From Armillaria gallica (taxonomy: Eukaryota > Basidiomycota > Agaricomycetes > Agaricales > Physalacriaceae), in assembly GCA_037576215.1 (NCBI GenBank), contig JBANDB010000004.1, forward strand, positions 6,510,001 through 6,574,000: DNA of 64,000 nucleotides, read 5' to 3'. Under the pieces are notes generated by a model that searched no databases, had not been told where the DNA came from, and saw only the letters and a program-made list of their open reading frames with translations. Positions within the stretch are counted from its first letter, which is position 1; every line of letters begins with the position of its first letter. Below are positions 1 to 11,167 of the stretch, in pieces. The position numbers and the translations under genes are program-made.

Positions 1-104
1 TTTAGAACACTCGAACCAATCCCAAGAACGTACTAGGTGTCGATGCGCCAGGGTCCACAGAAATGTCGCTAAGAACATAAAGAATATCCACCGCCGAAAC
101 CTTA

Positions 105-430
105 GATCATGGCCTTCTAGTCGCCTGTCTAGAAATTAGCATCAACGGGAAGGCTCGTGAGGGAAGATAACTCACCTCACTAGTAAGGACGATTCTGTGG
201 GAACCGTTGCTCCAGTCGTCCACTACCAGAGAGGTTACCGTCGACCTGACAAAGAAGAACCATAGTGGTAGGTGATTCTCTAGTACATTCCGTCGTGGTT
301 TCATGATGACTGGAAGAGGGCCCGAGATTCGCAAATCATGTTTCAGCTGATATCCTAGGCCTGGATCAAGCTCTTGATATAACTGTCCGGCAGGCGGTTT
401 CTGATGGCAAGGATCAGCGATGGAGTATAC
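105..430. repeat. Dispersed repeat R1, left copy
   Basis: This stretch matches, in the same orientation, a stretch at about 63515-63835 near the other end of the window. Shared blocks are ggccttctag followed by cctgtctaga, attagNatcaacg, gggaaga then ctcac, acgattctgtg then gaaccgt, and near the end gatggcaaggatcagcgat. The copies are clearly diverged with small indels. No convincing protein is seen in either copy. It is probably part of a transposon or subtelomere-like repeat; the class cannot be told from two partial copies. Confidence 0.6.
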
Positions 431-484
431 TAGTGAGTGAAGCACACTAACCAAAGGACATTTCTGGCGCTTGCTTCACGAAAT

Positions 485-1535
485 GCCGGCGACCAGATGT
501 CCAAATCCCAATATACGATGACAGCTCTGAATTCGGGACACGATGTTTGTGAGTTGTGGTCCGCGGCGCCGAGACGCGTACTTCGAGACAGCGCGATGAA
601 CAGAGAAGGTCAACTAAAAGACCGTGACACATTAGTCTCATTCTAGAGACAAGTAAAACGCACACACGTCTTGACTCTTCCCTTTTCCCTACACCCTGCA
701 CTCTTATAGCACATCGGGCCTGTTTGATGCAGGCATGAGTGGGTTCGACTCCCACCCGGAGCATAGTAGAATCCCGAATTGTTTTACTGTTTTAAACCAC
801 AACGCGATGACAACGTGCTCGGCCTGAGAGACGAGAAGGGATACTACGATGCAAAGTGTTATAGATGCGTGGGTCCACAAAATCAGAGTACGTGTGTCTA
901 AGAGTATTTCAGTAAGTCTAATACACCAAGCGGAGGTTGATATACGCACATGAGGACTCTAATATCTCCTTCACATCACTACCCAGAGAGACGAACATCC
1001 AAATTTCCGTTCTACGATGACAGCCAGTCACACGGGAAGGGCGAGGGCGCTCCGAAGCCGGGGAACTGTACAGCACATTGGTGTTCGATGTATGAACGTT
1101 GGTTCGCAGCACCGTGAGCTAGATTTCCAGTAGGATCTGCTCTTTCAACGCGTGGAGACCGTACTAATAATATCTGTGAGTCCCATTCTGGAACTTGGTC
1201 AAATGCACGCACCTCTCATACACTTTGATGGCGCAGCGGTGCCTAGGTACAAGCGAGTTCGATTCCCACTCAGAACATAGCAATATCACTGCGTACTGAT
1301 CGTCTTTTGCAGCACAACGCGAGGGGAGCCTAGAAAGCGCATTTGGCCAGAAGTTAGAAACAAGGGAAGATGGTGAATAAATGCTCGGCATGTTGGTCTG
1401 AAGGTATCTTATCAGTTGAATCCACTAAGCGGAGGAGGATATACTTACATGGGAAATATCGATTCCCTCCGTATCTTCTTCACAGCAATAGCCCACTCTA
1501 CTCACAGAGCGAACCAACAGAGAAGAGGCGGCTAA
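485..1535 (+). repeat. Two tandem tRNA-headed repeat units (about 510 bp each)
   Basis: Unit 1 runs from about 485 and unit 2 from about 990. Shared order of blocks: an aacatccaaat-like block with tacgatgacagc, a gggttcgactccca box like a tRNA T-arm (about 733 and 1249), cacaacgcga, an AAGCGGAGG block followed by gatatac and acatg, and a tcttcacatca-like block. The gggcgagggcgctccgaa block at 1036 recurs at about 63938. The T-arm-like box suggests a tRNA-derived SINE head or an old tRNA pseudogene carried in the repeat. No coding capacity is seen. Confidence 0.5.
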
Positions 1536-1763
1536 CTAGCGTCGGCTGTCGTCACTATCGATAATAGCGAGCGGCTTCTCATCATAACTCGAAATGCGAA
1601 CAAAACTGGGACATGGATGATGGTGCTGTTTGATAGGTCGCTCCAGCCAATATACATTGGGCGCCCTTGAGTTTATCGGAAATTCCTATTTAGATCGGCA
1701 ACACTCGTCCGATGCCCTCGTCGCAAAATTGGGCCATGGTGGTCGCGCTCCGAGTCATGGAAC

Positions 1764-2198
1764 AGGCCCCGGGAAGCTCCCGCCAAGGTTTGTCCGGCAA
1801 AAACCCTGATTTTGGGCCTTAAATATGCAAGCATTTGGCCATAAAATATGCTAACCCGGACAATGCTCAAGTCGGCCCGGAAGTGCCAGACGCTGCCGCT
1901 GACCAAATTCCGGCCAATTTTCTTCTCAAAGGGTCGTCTACAAGTGTTTGGGTTTTTTTACCCTCATGAGTACATTGTCGATAAGTCAAAGTTCTTTTGC
2001 TTTTCCAATTACAGAGATGCCGCCAGGAACTATCGCCCTCAGAGGTCCTAGAGGGCCTAAAATATGCTAACTGCGGACAAGGGTGCAAATTTTGGGTCTA
2101 AAATATGCTATCTACGGACTATGATTTCGCTCTTTTTGGGCCTCAAATATTCTAATTTCCGGACAAACCTTTAACCTTGGCGTGAGCTTCCCAGGGGC
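1764..2198. mobile_element. MITE-like element, family M1, copy 1 (hAT-like)
   Basis: This is a 435-bp element. The left end reads aggccccgggaagctcccgc and the right end, read inward on the other strand, reads agcccctgggaagctcacgc: about 25 bp of near-perfect terminal inverted repeat, continuing as CCAAGG and then a gap. The flanks carry the same word, tcatggaac, at 1755-1763 and 2199-2207, which fits an 8-9 bp target duplication (8 bp is typical of hAT). The interior repeats aaatatgctaa ... ccggacaa modules, is AT/GC mosaic and has no transposase. Copies 2 and 3 lie at 11168 and 34299. Confidence 0.75.
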
Positions 2199-2254
2199 TC
2201 ATGGAACTGCAACTCCTTTTTGAGTGAAGGTGATTACAAGTAAACATATCTGTA

Positions 2255-2344
2255 TCTCTGATAGTATATCGGTTAGTATACGCGCCTGTCATGTGATTCT
2301 AAATGGTTGCGCGCGAAAGCTGGGTTCGACTCCCAGTCAGAGAG
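2255..2344 (+). tRNA. tRNA-Asp (GTC) candidate with short intron
   Basis: The acceptor stem TCTCTGA pairs perfectly with TCAGAGA at 2337-2343. The D-arm tagtatatcggttagtat is the usual tRNA-Asp form. The anticodon loop ctGTCa (anticodon 2288-2290) sits on a CGCGC/GCGCG stem. About 17 nt after position 37 would be an intron. The T-arm CTGGG-TTCGACT-CCCAG is perfect, the B box is consensus ggttcgactcc, and a TTTTT run follows at about 2366. The cloverleaf is intact, but related degenerate copies elsewhere (61259, 60861) mean it could instead be a tRNA-derived repeat head. Confidence 0.6.
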
Positions 2345-2526
2345 TTGACTTATTATCTCTTTCCTTTTTATTACTTGTATTTTAAAAATTAACTTTTGAG
2401 AGTCGACTCAGTCGAGCCCGAATATCAGTTGATGTTCAAGTTTAAAAGCAAGTCATTGTTGTGTCAAATCTTTTAGAGCTACTGTTACTAATTATATATT
2501 TAGGTGACTATTTTCAGTGGTTGAAC

Positions 2527-2605
2527 TAGGGTTGCGCACAAAATCGGTAACTTACCGGTCCGAAACCCTGGTGTATCAAAACCTAGGGTTTCGTGCGCAA
2601 CCCCA
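2527..2605. mobile_element. 79-bp micro-MITE with target duplication
   Basis: The direct repeat ggttgaac flanks the element on both sides (2519-2526 and 2606-2613), an 8-bp target duplication. The ends are TAGGGTTGCGCAC on the left and, read inward, TGGGGTTGCGCAC on the right: a 13-bp terminal inverted repeat with one mismatch. Inside are two hairpins, cggtaa-c-ttaccg and cgaaaccct/agggtttcg. It has no coding capacity, so it would need a transposase supplied from elsewhere (hAT-like by duplication length). Confidence 0.7.
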
Positions 2606-2932
2606 GGTTGAACTTTGACTTTACTATGTGTTATATGGTACTGGAGCTCGTATTTTGTCCGGCAGCAAAGAATCAAGATTTCTCATTATTAGTTGGACTC
2701 AAGAAGGTAATATACGGTGCTCCGGTAGCGTATCAGCAATTACAGCAACGTACTAGTAGTTCGAGTTCGAAACCTGTATTGGAGGGTTCTGGGAGGAACG
2801 AGTGCTCACTATACCTCCAGGGATTTTGCACTTGTACGAATACGAACTAAGTAATATCAGACTCTGATTCGAGCGTTTCGATTTGGGACTCGGAGTACTT
2901 TGATGATCAATAATGAATGCGATCTCACCAAA

Positions 2933-4693
2933 TCAAAACGCCGAGTCGGAGTCTGATACTACTTCATCTGTATCTCCATCATCCAGACAGAAACTAAGTC
3001 TCAGTCCCTCGTCTTTCAAACGCTTCAAGGTTTTCTCAGACTCTGCACTAAGAGCGTAGCTCCATCCTCGCCCCATCACCCATAGGCTGAGCTCTGTGAG
3101 ATGTGGTATGTCGTGCGGTCGACGCACTCGTGAAGCTACCATGTCGACAAAGGCGGAATTGATGAAAGAGACGTGAGCATACCGGATGGTATGCAGGTGA
3201 ACAGAAAACTTTTGCAGAAACGGGACCATGGAATGCTGAAGAGACCCATCTACCACGCTGACCTCGCTCAAGCGAGTCACAAGAGACTGCATGATGGGGC
3301 CGTAATTGTCTGCGATGTCTGGTACCCATTCGTAGAATTCGATAGCGAATTCCTGCAATCTAGGCATGAGCCGTATGATGTTCGCAAGGTTGTCGTCGAG
3401 GTCCGCATCGACGAGGCATAATCGCGTTAGGGAACATTGTGACTGCAGCAGCATCTGGTGGAGTGCGCCCAGCGCACCCGCAGGGCATTTTATTACTGGT
3501 TCTTCCATGTCAAGATCGTACATGGTTGTTAACGTGACTTTCTTCAGCGACGGTAGTACCAGGCTGCGCAGAAAACTTGGCGAAGACGCCGAAAGTACTT
3601 CGACCGATGAAGCCATAACAGGACTCGGAGGGTCGGGAACAGGATGGATGTTCAACAAGCTTTGAACACCATGGTCATTGTACGAAAACGAAAGGAGTTT
3701 TGGAGCTGATTTCACGACGTCGAGATATGTCAGAGTCAGCCGGTCTCCGGCGAATGGTCTTGCGTCGGAGAAAGATACAAGATTGGATGCAGGGAAAGGT
3801 ATGTTGGCCACTTCGTGCATGCCTTTCAGATGCAGATTTTCAAGTTTGGGAGCAATCTCGAAGGCGCGGATGTCTCCGGACGGTGGGTCGCGACAACAAC
3901 CGAAGTACATGTCTCGAAGTAAATCGAGCTTTCCGCGGATGAGAGAGAGTCGTGGGAGATAGGAAGGATGGACCGTCATTTCGACGGCTCTCCATCGTCT
4001 CGACTGAGCGATCATGATATCGAAGCATTGCTGCATTGATTGGGATTCTCCTTCCTCCACCTCCGAGTGGGAGACCGGGTCATAGCACGTAAAATTAAAG
4101 TCGAGAGGATGGTTACAGGAGCGTTCGAGGACGACGCGAAGCATTTCCACTGCGTGGGCCTTCAGAGGCACCTCAGCGTCCAAGTTGTGGGAGAGGGGAA
4201 TTTCTATGGTCATGGAGGCCCATAGCTCCGGACAAAGTGTTTTAATAACATTTCTCCACGAGCTACACACTTGGCCAAGATGCCACGGCCCCTCTCGGAT
4301 AGTGAAGACGTTGAATCCGGCAAGACGTCTCCCCGAGAATATACCTCTGTATTCGTTATCTTCCCACGAGCGACGTAGAATCTCCATCGTGATCTCCGAG
4401 GGAATACGGCGTATTGGAGACAGCGCTGTCTCGTAGTCGTTTTTGAGTGACTGGAGACGCAAACTGCGAGCCTCCAGCGAAACAACAGCATTACGAAGCA
4501 AAGCAATGTCGTTCAATGTGTCAACAAGAGGGGTTTTCAGGCCCTCAAGAGACACCTTCAGCTGAGTAGTTTGCAGAGGTGATAGTGCGACGTTGTCGTG
4601 CAGAAGGGAGGTGACGTCAGGTGGATGAGCGAAAGTTGATATCCAGTCATGTTTGGCCAATATTTCATCCAGAGTAAGACGGGAACGTTGCAT
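2933..4693 (-). CDS. F-box-like protein, 586 aa, single exon
   Basis: This is one uninterrupted frame. Residues about 1-90 form a helical, probably coiled-coil lead (LRNAVVSLEARSLRLQSLKN). Then follows the Agaricomycete F-box signature LSPIRRIPSEITMEILRRSW, then HLGQVCSSWRNVIKTLCPELW, the conserved second half of this F-box type. The rest is leucine-rich with the irregular repeat look of the family. Proteins of this type are presumed SCF ubiquitin-ligase adaptors that bind Skp1; the target is unknown. The first ATG at 4691-4693 fits the usual short lead. These genes are greatly expanded in mushrooms, so the function of this one cannot be inferred. Confidence 0.9.
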   Translation of the reverse strand: MQRSRLTLDEILAKHDWISTFAHPPDVTSLLHDNVALSPLQTTQLKVSLEGLKTPLVDTLNDIALLRNAVVSLEARSLRLQSLKNDYETALSPIRRIPSEITMEILRRSWEDNEYRGIFSGRRLAGFNVFTIREGPWHLGQVCSSWRNVIKTLCPELWASMTIEIPLSHNLDAEVPLKAHAVEMLRVVLERSCNHPLDFNFTCYDPVSHSEVEEGESQSMQQCFDIMIAQSRRWRAVEMTVHPSYLPRLSLIRGKLDLLRDMYFGCCRDPPSGDIRAFEIAPKLENLHLKGMHEVANIPFPASNLVSFSDARPFAGDRLTLTYLDVVKSAPKLLSFSYNDHGVQSLLNIHPVPDPPSPVMASSVEVLSASSPSFLRSLVLPSLKKVTLTTMYDLDMEEPVIKCPAGALGALHQMLLQSQCSLTRLCLVDADLDDNLANIIRLMPRLQEFAIEFYEWVPDIADNYGPIMQSLVTRLSEVSVVDGSLQHSMVPFLQKFSVHLHTIRYAHVSFINSAFVDMVASRVRRPHDIPHLTELSLWVMGRGWSYALSAESEKTLKRLKDEGLRLSFCLDDGDTDEVVSDSDSAF

Positions 4694-5298
4694 TAGAGAC
4701 TGATATGACTAGTAAAAAGATTAGTTAATGAGTCCTAGGTGGTTTTAGGCAACGTGGAAACGCACACAAGCACTCGGCACGTCTATGGAAAATCCGATTA
4801 TGGCTTGATTGAAGGTTCGATGGTGAATAGCTCAAACACCAACTTGAAAAAGATGAACCACAGGACGACAAGTCCTTAGGAGGAGCACAAGACAAAGAGG
4901 TTGGGAAGAAAGAAATTTTTATTCGGGTCTTCGGACGTGTCGAAGTTTAAACGTCATAGAAATTTAGACTGGGGTATTATTCCCACGGGTAGGTATACCA
5001 GATACCACCATGTAAACAACCCTTAAAACAGCCGAGAACAACAAGAATAACAATATTGTGACATATCTGTTCGGACGACAGTAGAGAAATGGCGCTCTTT
5101 CAAATAATGTTTGCAGAGGTAGAACACCCCTCAAGATTCAAAAGCGCGGATCAAAAGCAGCCAATGGAGTTCATTCAAATTCAGGGTGGAACAGAAACAA
5201 GCCGACGAGGTGTACTCTGCATAGACGGAAACTCGTCAGGGAAATCTACAATGCTAAAGAAAGGAAGAAGGCATACTAAGGTATATGTCTAGCACAAT
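4694..5298. other. Intergenic, no supported gene
   Basis: This is upstream DNA of the F-box gene. A short frame at 5089-5292 has no recognisable motif and no splice context, so it is not called. Confidence 0.4.
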
Positions 5299-5720
5299 TC
5301 ACTTGAAATCAACAACATTCTGAGCGGTTTTGACTTTCCTGAGAGCAGCGGCCGAACAACTCTCATTCAATTGGGGACGACTCGGAGAAGGATCCGAAGT
5401 CTCCGCCAGAACCTTTGATAAAGAGACGGTGGTGGACGAAGCAAGAGGCTCCACATTATCGTCATCAGGCTGAGAGTGATGCATAAATCGTTGTCGATTG
5501 GCCGCAGCCACACCCTGACCGTGTACGGTTGTAGCTCCTGGATGTCATCTCGTTTAGGCAAGGTGCCGACTCGACAGCCAGAAGATATAAAGGTCTTAGC
5601 ACGAGGAGGAACACTGCTGTTACTGACGTCCCCTTTAGAGAGAGAGAATGCACGGCTGGCGTGGGAAGGAGAACGAATCTCAGGTCCTCGAACTCACCCA
5701 GACCGAGGAAGAAAGCATCT
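5299..5720 (-). CDS. Possible 3' exons of an unknown gene
   Basis: Read on the minus strand, a Ser/Pro-rich frame (SRAFSLSKGDVSNSSVPPRA, ending at a possible donor gtcagggtg) can be spliced to PDDDNVEPLASSTTVSLSKV, which ends NVVDFK-stop at 5299. The joined segment has coding-like composition and a 50-bp intron with an ACTCTCAG-type acceptor. No start exon was found before the neighbouring gene ends at 5948. It may be a truncated gene, or the exon may be misjudged. No domain is recognised. Confidence 0.25.
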
Positions 5721-5947
5721 AAAAATAAGTATGTTGTTGTACATATTATATATATTTTAACCTCCCCCTCGCCCTACTATGGTATGAATATGTAAATGAA
5801 ATGAATGGACGTTCATGGATACAGACAAGAACTTAACATAATAACGGAAGGAGAAAAAAAAGCAAATAGCACAGAGTTGGAAGCATACGTACGAGTAATA
5901 TCTCTCTCGCATCCCCCTCGTTCAAAATTTTTTGAAAACAAGACATA

Positions 5948-7864
5948 TCATGCCCTTATCCTCCATCCGTCGCCTTTCCGGCTAACCTTGCCCACACCGC
6001 CGAAGCCCTCCCTTACGACGAGCCACAATCCCGTGCTGCAAACGACATCCTTGATCTCCTCGGCTGTAAACACAAGCCCTACGGGGGCTACGAAAACAAA
6101 ATGAGACGCGACACAAAAATTAAAAAGAAACCACGCTTACTGCCTTCACTAACAACCTTTCTCCCAGCACCGTCCCCCTCACCTTCCCCGAGACTGACCA
6201 CCCTCCTCCTTACGATGCCAACCCGCTCGACCTCTATGTCCGGTAGCGGGTATGGCACTTTAAGCATGGCGACCACCTTCGGATGATGCGGTGTCGGCGA
6301 AAGCGTCCCGACCTTGAGCTTCACAGACTGCGCCTCGGTCACAGTACGGGATGACTCGAGGGACTTCATATTCGTCGACGTCGACGTTCTTGGTAATGCT
6401 GGACCAAGACGCTTCACCTTCACCGTACACGTCCACGGCGTTTCCGAATCCTCCGGATCACTCTCCTCCCCGTCGTCTTCCTCCGTTTTTGACCTTGAAG
6501 TTCCGTCTGCACTCGTTGCTGCGGAGCTAACACTCCCCACACTCGTTCGCTTTCTCCGGGCCGTGCTAGGCCTGTTAAGATTCTTCGCCGACTTCTTCGT
6601 TTTCGATTTCCCCCGTCTCCATTCAACGCGAACTTCGCTGCCTTCACCAAGTGCGGTCTGACTTGAACCTCGCAGCATACCTGCGAGAACACTGCCCCCT
6701 TCCCCCTTGAGCCACCGCCTCACGGTCCAGACGTACATCGCGGGTCCGCGACCGTTAAATACCCCTCTCGCAGCTGGCGGATAAGCCGAAGACGTGAATA
6801 AGGTGACGAGGGTGGGATAAGCCGCGGGGTTCGGTGTTGATATCGACAACAGAGGCTGGATACCAAGCGTAGCCGGAAGAAGGACTTCACGGGGAACGTT
6901 AGCTGCCGTCGGTGCGACTGGTTCCTCTTCTGCCAGCGGTACATCGATGGATCTTCGCGGGAAGATGGGTGATGGCGAACGACGGGTAGAACTGGCAGAC
7001 AGATTCCGGACATGCCGTACTTGTGTTGGTGTCGTATTTGGCGTGGGAGTGAATGACACTGGATCCTTGGAATTCCGCTTGAACATCCTCCCGAACAAGT
7101 TCTTACGAGCCTTGTCCTCGCTCGCAGCAGAGGGGGCATGTGAACCTGCGCTTGAAAGTGAAACGGCGCTCGAGGCAGGACTGGGACCAGTGGGGGGCAT
7201 CAATGCACCACTCGACGAACGCGACTCTTGTTGTTTCAGTTCCCGGATGTCGACTTTCGACGCTGCCCACACCTCGACGGGCTCCATCACAGCCAGATCA
7301 ATCAACTCCATTCCCCTTTTGGCGAATTTAGCGATTTTGGCGTCGGTCCCAGCGTCGACAATGATATTCGTCATGACATTATGGGCCTGCAAGTTGTAGA
7401 GTGGGATAATCATTCGCCTACCGCTTGCCGTGGATGAAACGGAGGCAAAAGATGATGTCGAAGATAAGTTTGATTGGGTACGGCTCAAGGGGGTTTCAGG
7501 AACGGTATCGTCGATAGACTGTCGGGGGGTAGGCAGACCTGGTGCACGGGTATTTGGTGGAACAAGTTGGACTTGCAAATTCAAAGGATGATTAGATTTT
7601 GCAGGCGGTGGCCGTACAAAAATAAATGTCTGAAGTAAATATAAATGTTAGTAAAGTCTTGAAATCGTATAAGTAATCAACACGAACTTCACTGGCTTTT
7701 TTCTCTCTTTCTCTTCTCTCCGTCTTTGATTCTCCTTCGACGACCTCTTCCTGCACATCGTCGTCGTCGTCTTCCTCCATCACGATCGGTTTTGGCGTCG
7801 TAGGGGATGAGCTGCCATTAATATGCAGTACAGATGGTAAAAAGGAATTGAGCGAGGAAAACAT
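5948..7864 (-). CDS. Conserved-looking orphan protein, 601 aa, 3 exons
   Basis: Exons are 7688-7864, 6141-7629 and 5948-6087 (introns of 58 and 53 bp, frame closes at 602 codons). The N-terminus carries an acidic run EEDDDDDVQEEV, then KTERREREKKASE. Two ordered blocks stand out: RMIIPLYNLQAHNVMTNIIV with DAGTDAKIAKFAKRGMELID, and a mid block HPKVVAMLKVPYPLPDIEVE. Between them lie Ser/Pro-rich, probably disordered segments and basic runs (GKSKTKKSAK). The last exon encodes FTAEEIKDVVCSTGLWLVVR and ends GDGWRIRA-stop, which reads as a natural conserved C-terminus. No signal peptide or membrane span is seen. The pattern fits a soluble regulatory or scaffold protein found across mushrooms; I cannot name the family. 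Confidence 0.8.
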
Positions 7865-10213
7865 CCCTCGTCACCGTCGTTGTCGCCGTCCGGATGATGG
7901 TGGTAAAGGTGAGAGCGAATCCGAAATTGCAAATGACGCCAGAAGAGCGGTTGCGAGAGAAGAAACACGTAAGCGGCAGGCTGTTTCCGATTTTGGCAAT
8001 CAACTCCACTCGTACGATGAAAACAAATGCGATCCGGATCCCATATATGGAGGTTCCAGCCCTTTTATACGTAGAAACACGAGAACAGGTGGTAGGTTTA
8101 GCGAGAAACCCCCAGCCAGACGGTCGAACGCTGTATAGAGTCCGGTTCCCCGCATGGCTCAATTTATTTGAATTTTAGGCGCTGTCCCCTCTGTAAGGGG
8201 GGATGCGTCATTCGGCCCAGGGGACAACGTCATCATCTAAGACCTGACAGGATCTGGTTCTCGGTATTTGTATTTCTGCCACAGAAGACCACGACGCCCA
8301 ATGCAGGGTGCAAGGTGCAGCGTAAGAATTATTATCATACGATCAGTCATACGGAATTCAAACAGTTCGGAAGGACCATGACAATCAAAGTACCCACGAA
8401 GAAGTCCTACAACGTCGACGTTAACTGCCTTACTATGTGGCCTTGCAAACGGGCGACGCCAAGAACGGATGCTGTCCAATGACCGTGCACCAAAAAGACA
8501 TACATGGACGATCCGAATTAACCGGCTATCAAATACACAGGCTGCCCTATGCCTACTTACACGGGATTGCAGTAACGGTCCTTGGAACATGCATCAGAAG
8601 TTTGGTCGGTAATCATGTCAGCCCCTAGTAGGGATTCAGGGTGCCCCTGACACGGTTATTTTCCCTGCACAAGCTGGTCCTAGAGACCCTGTTGCATTGA
8701 AATCAAACCACTTCGCTTTTCCCTGTTTAAGTACTAGGGTCGAAACGGATGAGTCAGAGGAGGTCAGAGGACCGTTACTGACCATGGAAGAAGGGGGGCG
8801 GGATATATCCCCCAAATCTTCATCGACGGAATCAAAAACGACGGAGTTGTTGAGCTGAAACATCCAAATGGATTTGAAGTGTCATCACGTGATGGCTAAA
8901 GTACCTATTATGGTAGGATGATTGCCTTCTGCAGAACGTCCACTCCGCTCAAGATACAGTGATAAGAAATCTAGTCCCCTTTTGCGGGCATCTACGGAGG
9001 GTTGAATACAATGTGCGCGGCTTGGGTGGCTGCCAAGTTGCCTTACGGGTAAAAAATGTGTATCGGCTAGCGGATTCGCCGATGCAACACAATAAAAGTT
9101 GAAGTTATGCTAAGCATTCCTTCCGACATGCATCTCGAACGGATTATATTCCATTGAGTAGCAATACAGACCTTTTGATGCCTCGTTAGCGATTCCTCGC
9201 GTCGCCAAACTCGGCAGATGGCGTGTTCAGTTGCTGGATTTCTCTAGTTATTGTCTCCAGATTCTACGCCCTGGACGGGTGCTAAGGCGCAGCAAAGTCG
9301 TACAAGATACAGCTCTTTGCTAGGTCAAGTCCAGGCTGCTCTCCAGAGTCCAGCGGAATGAAGTGCCGGCGGCCCAATGGCTACCACGAGGATAGTCATT
9401 GAACGGTGTCGAATGCACACCAATCTCTTGGGCTGAAGCTTCCTCTTTACAGTCTCCATATTCTTCAGGCCTCGAATCTCTGCGACGAACAGTGTGGGTG
9501 TAGCTGGGGTCGTTCTGGGCAGAGAGCTACACACTGAATTCGGTAATGATAGGACAGCTGACAACACGGATGCGAACTCTAGCAATGTCAGCATGGAAGA
9601 ACAGCAGAAGCAATATTTCGCTATGAAGAGCTGTCCTGAGTCCCGACGGAGTGAGCTATGCTGACGATAACTGTGACCACTGATTAATGTGCCGACGGTG
9701 GACGTCAACCCATCGGATCATCCTTGTAGAGCATCATCGTAATATGTAACCTGAGTATTAACCGCAATGCCGTGGGTATGCGCTGTCAGCCGTTTGAAAA
9801 CCCTGGGCACCCCCAATGGTGGCTGCGAAACGTGCTGAACTCGGATCTTTTGTGAACAGGTGATGACGATAAATAAAAATCAAGGAAACCTCGGTTCGCC
9901 ACCATTCTACTCTGCCAAGAATTTTAGGCAAGGGAAAGCGATAGAAGATCGAAATCGGTCAAAAATATGGAGGATATATCGGAAACGCGGCGGATAAAAT
10001 ATTCTTTGTTCCTTTTCCTGCAAAGGATTAGACCATTTTTCGAGTTATTGTCTCAAGCTAATAGAGATGGGGTATGTCCATTGTCAGAACACGCAGCTCA
10101 TGCCACGTACGCGGCGCGCATTCCTATTTCCAGTCGAGTCGAGTTCCTGGAGTCTTGACTGCGCATGGCCCGTGACCGCTGAGTACCTCTGAAGGCTTTG
10201 GAACTTTGAACGT
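7865..10213. other. Gene-poor stretch
   Basis: Only short overlapping frames without motifs or consistent splice sites were found. A minus-strand frame at 8636-8863 (begins MFQLNNSVVFDSVDEDLGD) is the only one with protein-like composition, and it has no partner exon. The rest is taken as intergenic or decayed sequence. Confidence 0.4.
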
Positions 10214-10705
10214 TCACGCATCTTTGCTGGCGCATAGTAGTTTCCTGGACTGAGGGTTGTTGCCTAGATGGGACTTTTGCCGTCGCGTCCTCGGAGATCG
10301 CGCACCTATATATCGTGTCAGAAGGTGATATGATAGAAATTCAGATGCACGCACCAGAACATCATTCCATACATCGTCGCCCTTGACCTGACGGTCAGTG
10401 ACGTCGTCGATAATGATGACCCAGAGTGTCAGCAAGCGGCGGCGGTGGAGAATGGTTTTATACGAGGCATTGAATTCGACCTTTGAGAGCGCCTCTATAA
10501 ATGCGCTTTCCAAGGCAGAAGCCAGGACTGAATTAGCTCTTGCGGCGTTTATAGCGATTCGTACAAGTCTGGTCTTGTTTTGGTCGATTAGGTCTTCGGC
10601 GACTTCCTTTGGGAGAGGCGGGGCCTTGGAAGAGATGATGTCGGCGATCCGGGGCTTCGTTGGCCTGGATGGCAAGTGATAAGAGGCAACAGGCAACATA
10701 CCCAT
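10214..10705 (-). CDS. Small orphan protein, 163 aa
   Basis: A single frame starts MGMLPVASYHLPSRP, with a helical middle (PPLPKEVAEDLIDQNKTRLV, then IAINAARANSVLASALESAF) and a basic tail. A TATATAA on this strand lies about 42 bp upstream of the ATG (10747-10753), suggesting a promoter. The segment LLTLWVIIIDDVTD is hydrophobic but interrupted by acids, so it is unlikely to be a membrane span. No family is recognised. Regular amphipathic helix periodicity and the TATA support a real gene, but a chance frame cannot be excluded. Confidence 0.5.
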   Translation of the reverse strand: MGMLPVASYHLPSRPTKPRIADIISSKAPPLPKEVAEDLIDQNKTRLVRIAINAARANSVLASALESAFIEALSKVEFNASYKTILHRRRLLTLWVIIIDDVTDRQVKGDDVWNDVLVRASEFLSYHLLTRYIGARSPRTRRQKSHLGNNPQSRKLLCASKDA

Positions 10706-11167
10706 TGTGTGCGGCCAAGGGTCCTGTTGAGATCGGGGGCGATGATTATATAAGCAATGAATAGAGCGATCTGTTGGTAGAATGGTAGTTGGCGGGCATC
10801 TAGGACGAGACGACGGAAGGGACTCGGAGAGAAAGCAGAGAATGGTGGGGGAAGGGAAGAAAGAAGGGTTGACGGTGGTGTCGTAAATGTGCGCGCCTTT
10901 TATACCCGGCGAGGGCGGGGAGGGGTGGTCTGTGCGCTACTGCGTTCTGCGCGTATGATGACGCGATGACGCAACAATTACATTGCCGAACGGCGCGCCC
11001 CGTATGCCGGTTGGCACGCGCGTTTCCCTGCAGTGCTTGGACCAGGAGGACGAGGTGACGCTATGACAGAGGAGGGCATTGGAACGGCGCAATGCGCATG
11101 CCATGTGCCTTGGTGGGCACGCGTTTTGCGCTGCTTGCACCAAGAACGCGATCCATCGGCGTAGGTC

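Noticed and set aside
6947..7399. 150-aa plus-strand frame
   Set aside because: Shadow of the 601-aa minus-strand gene; no own motifs.
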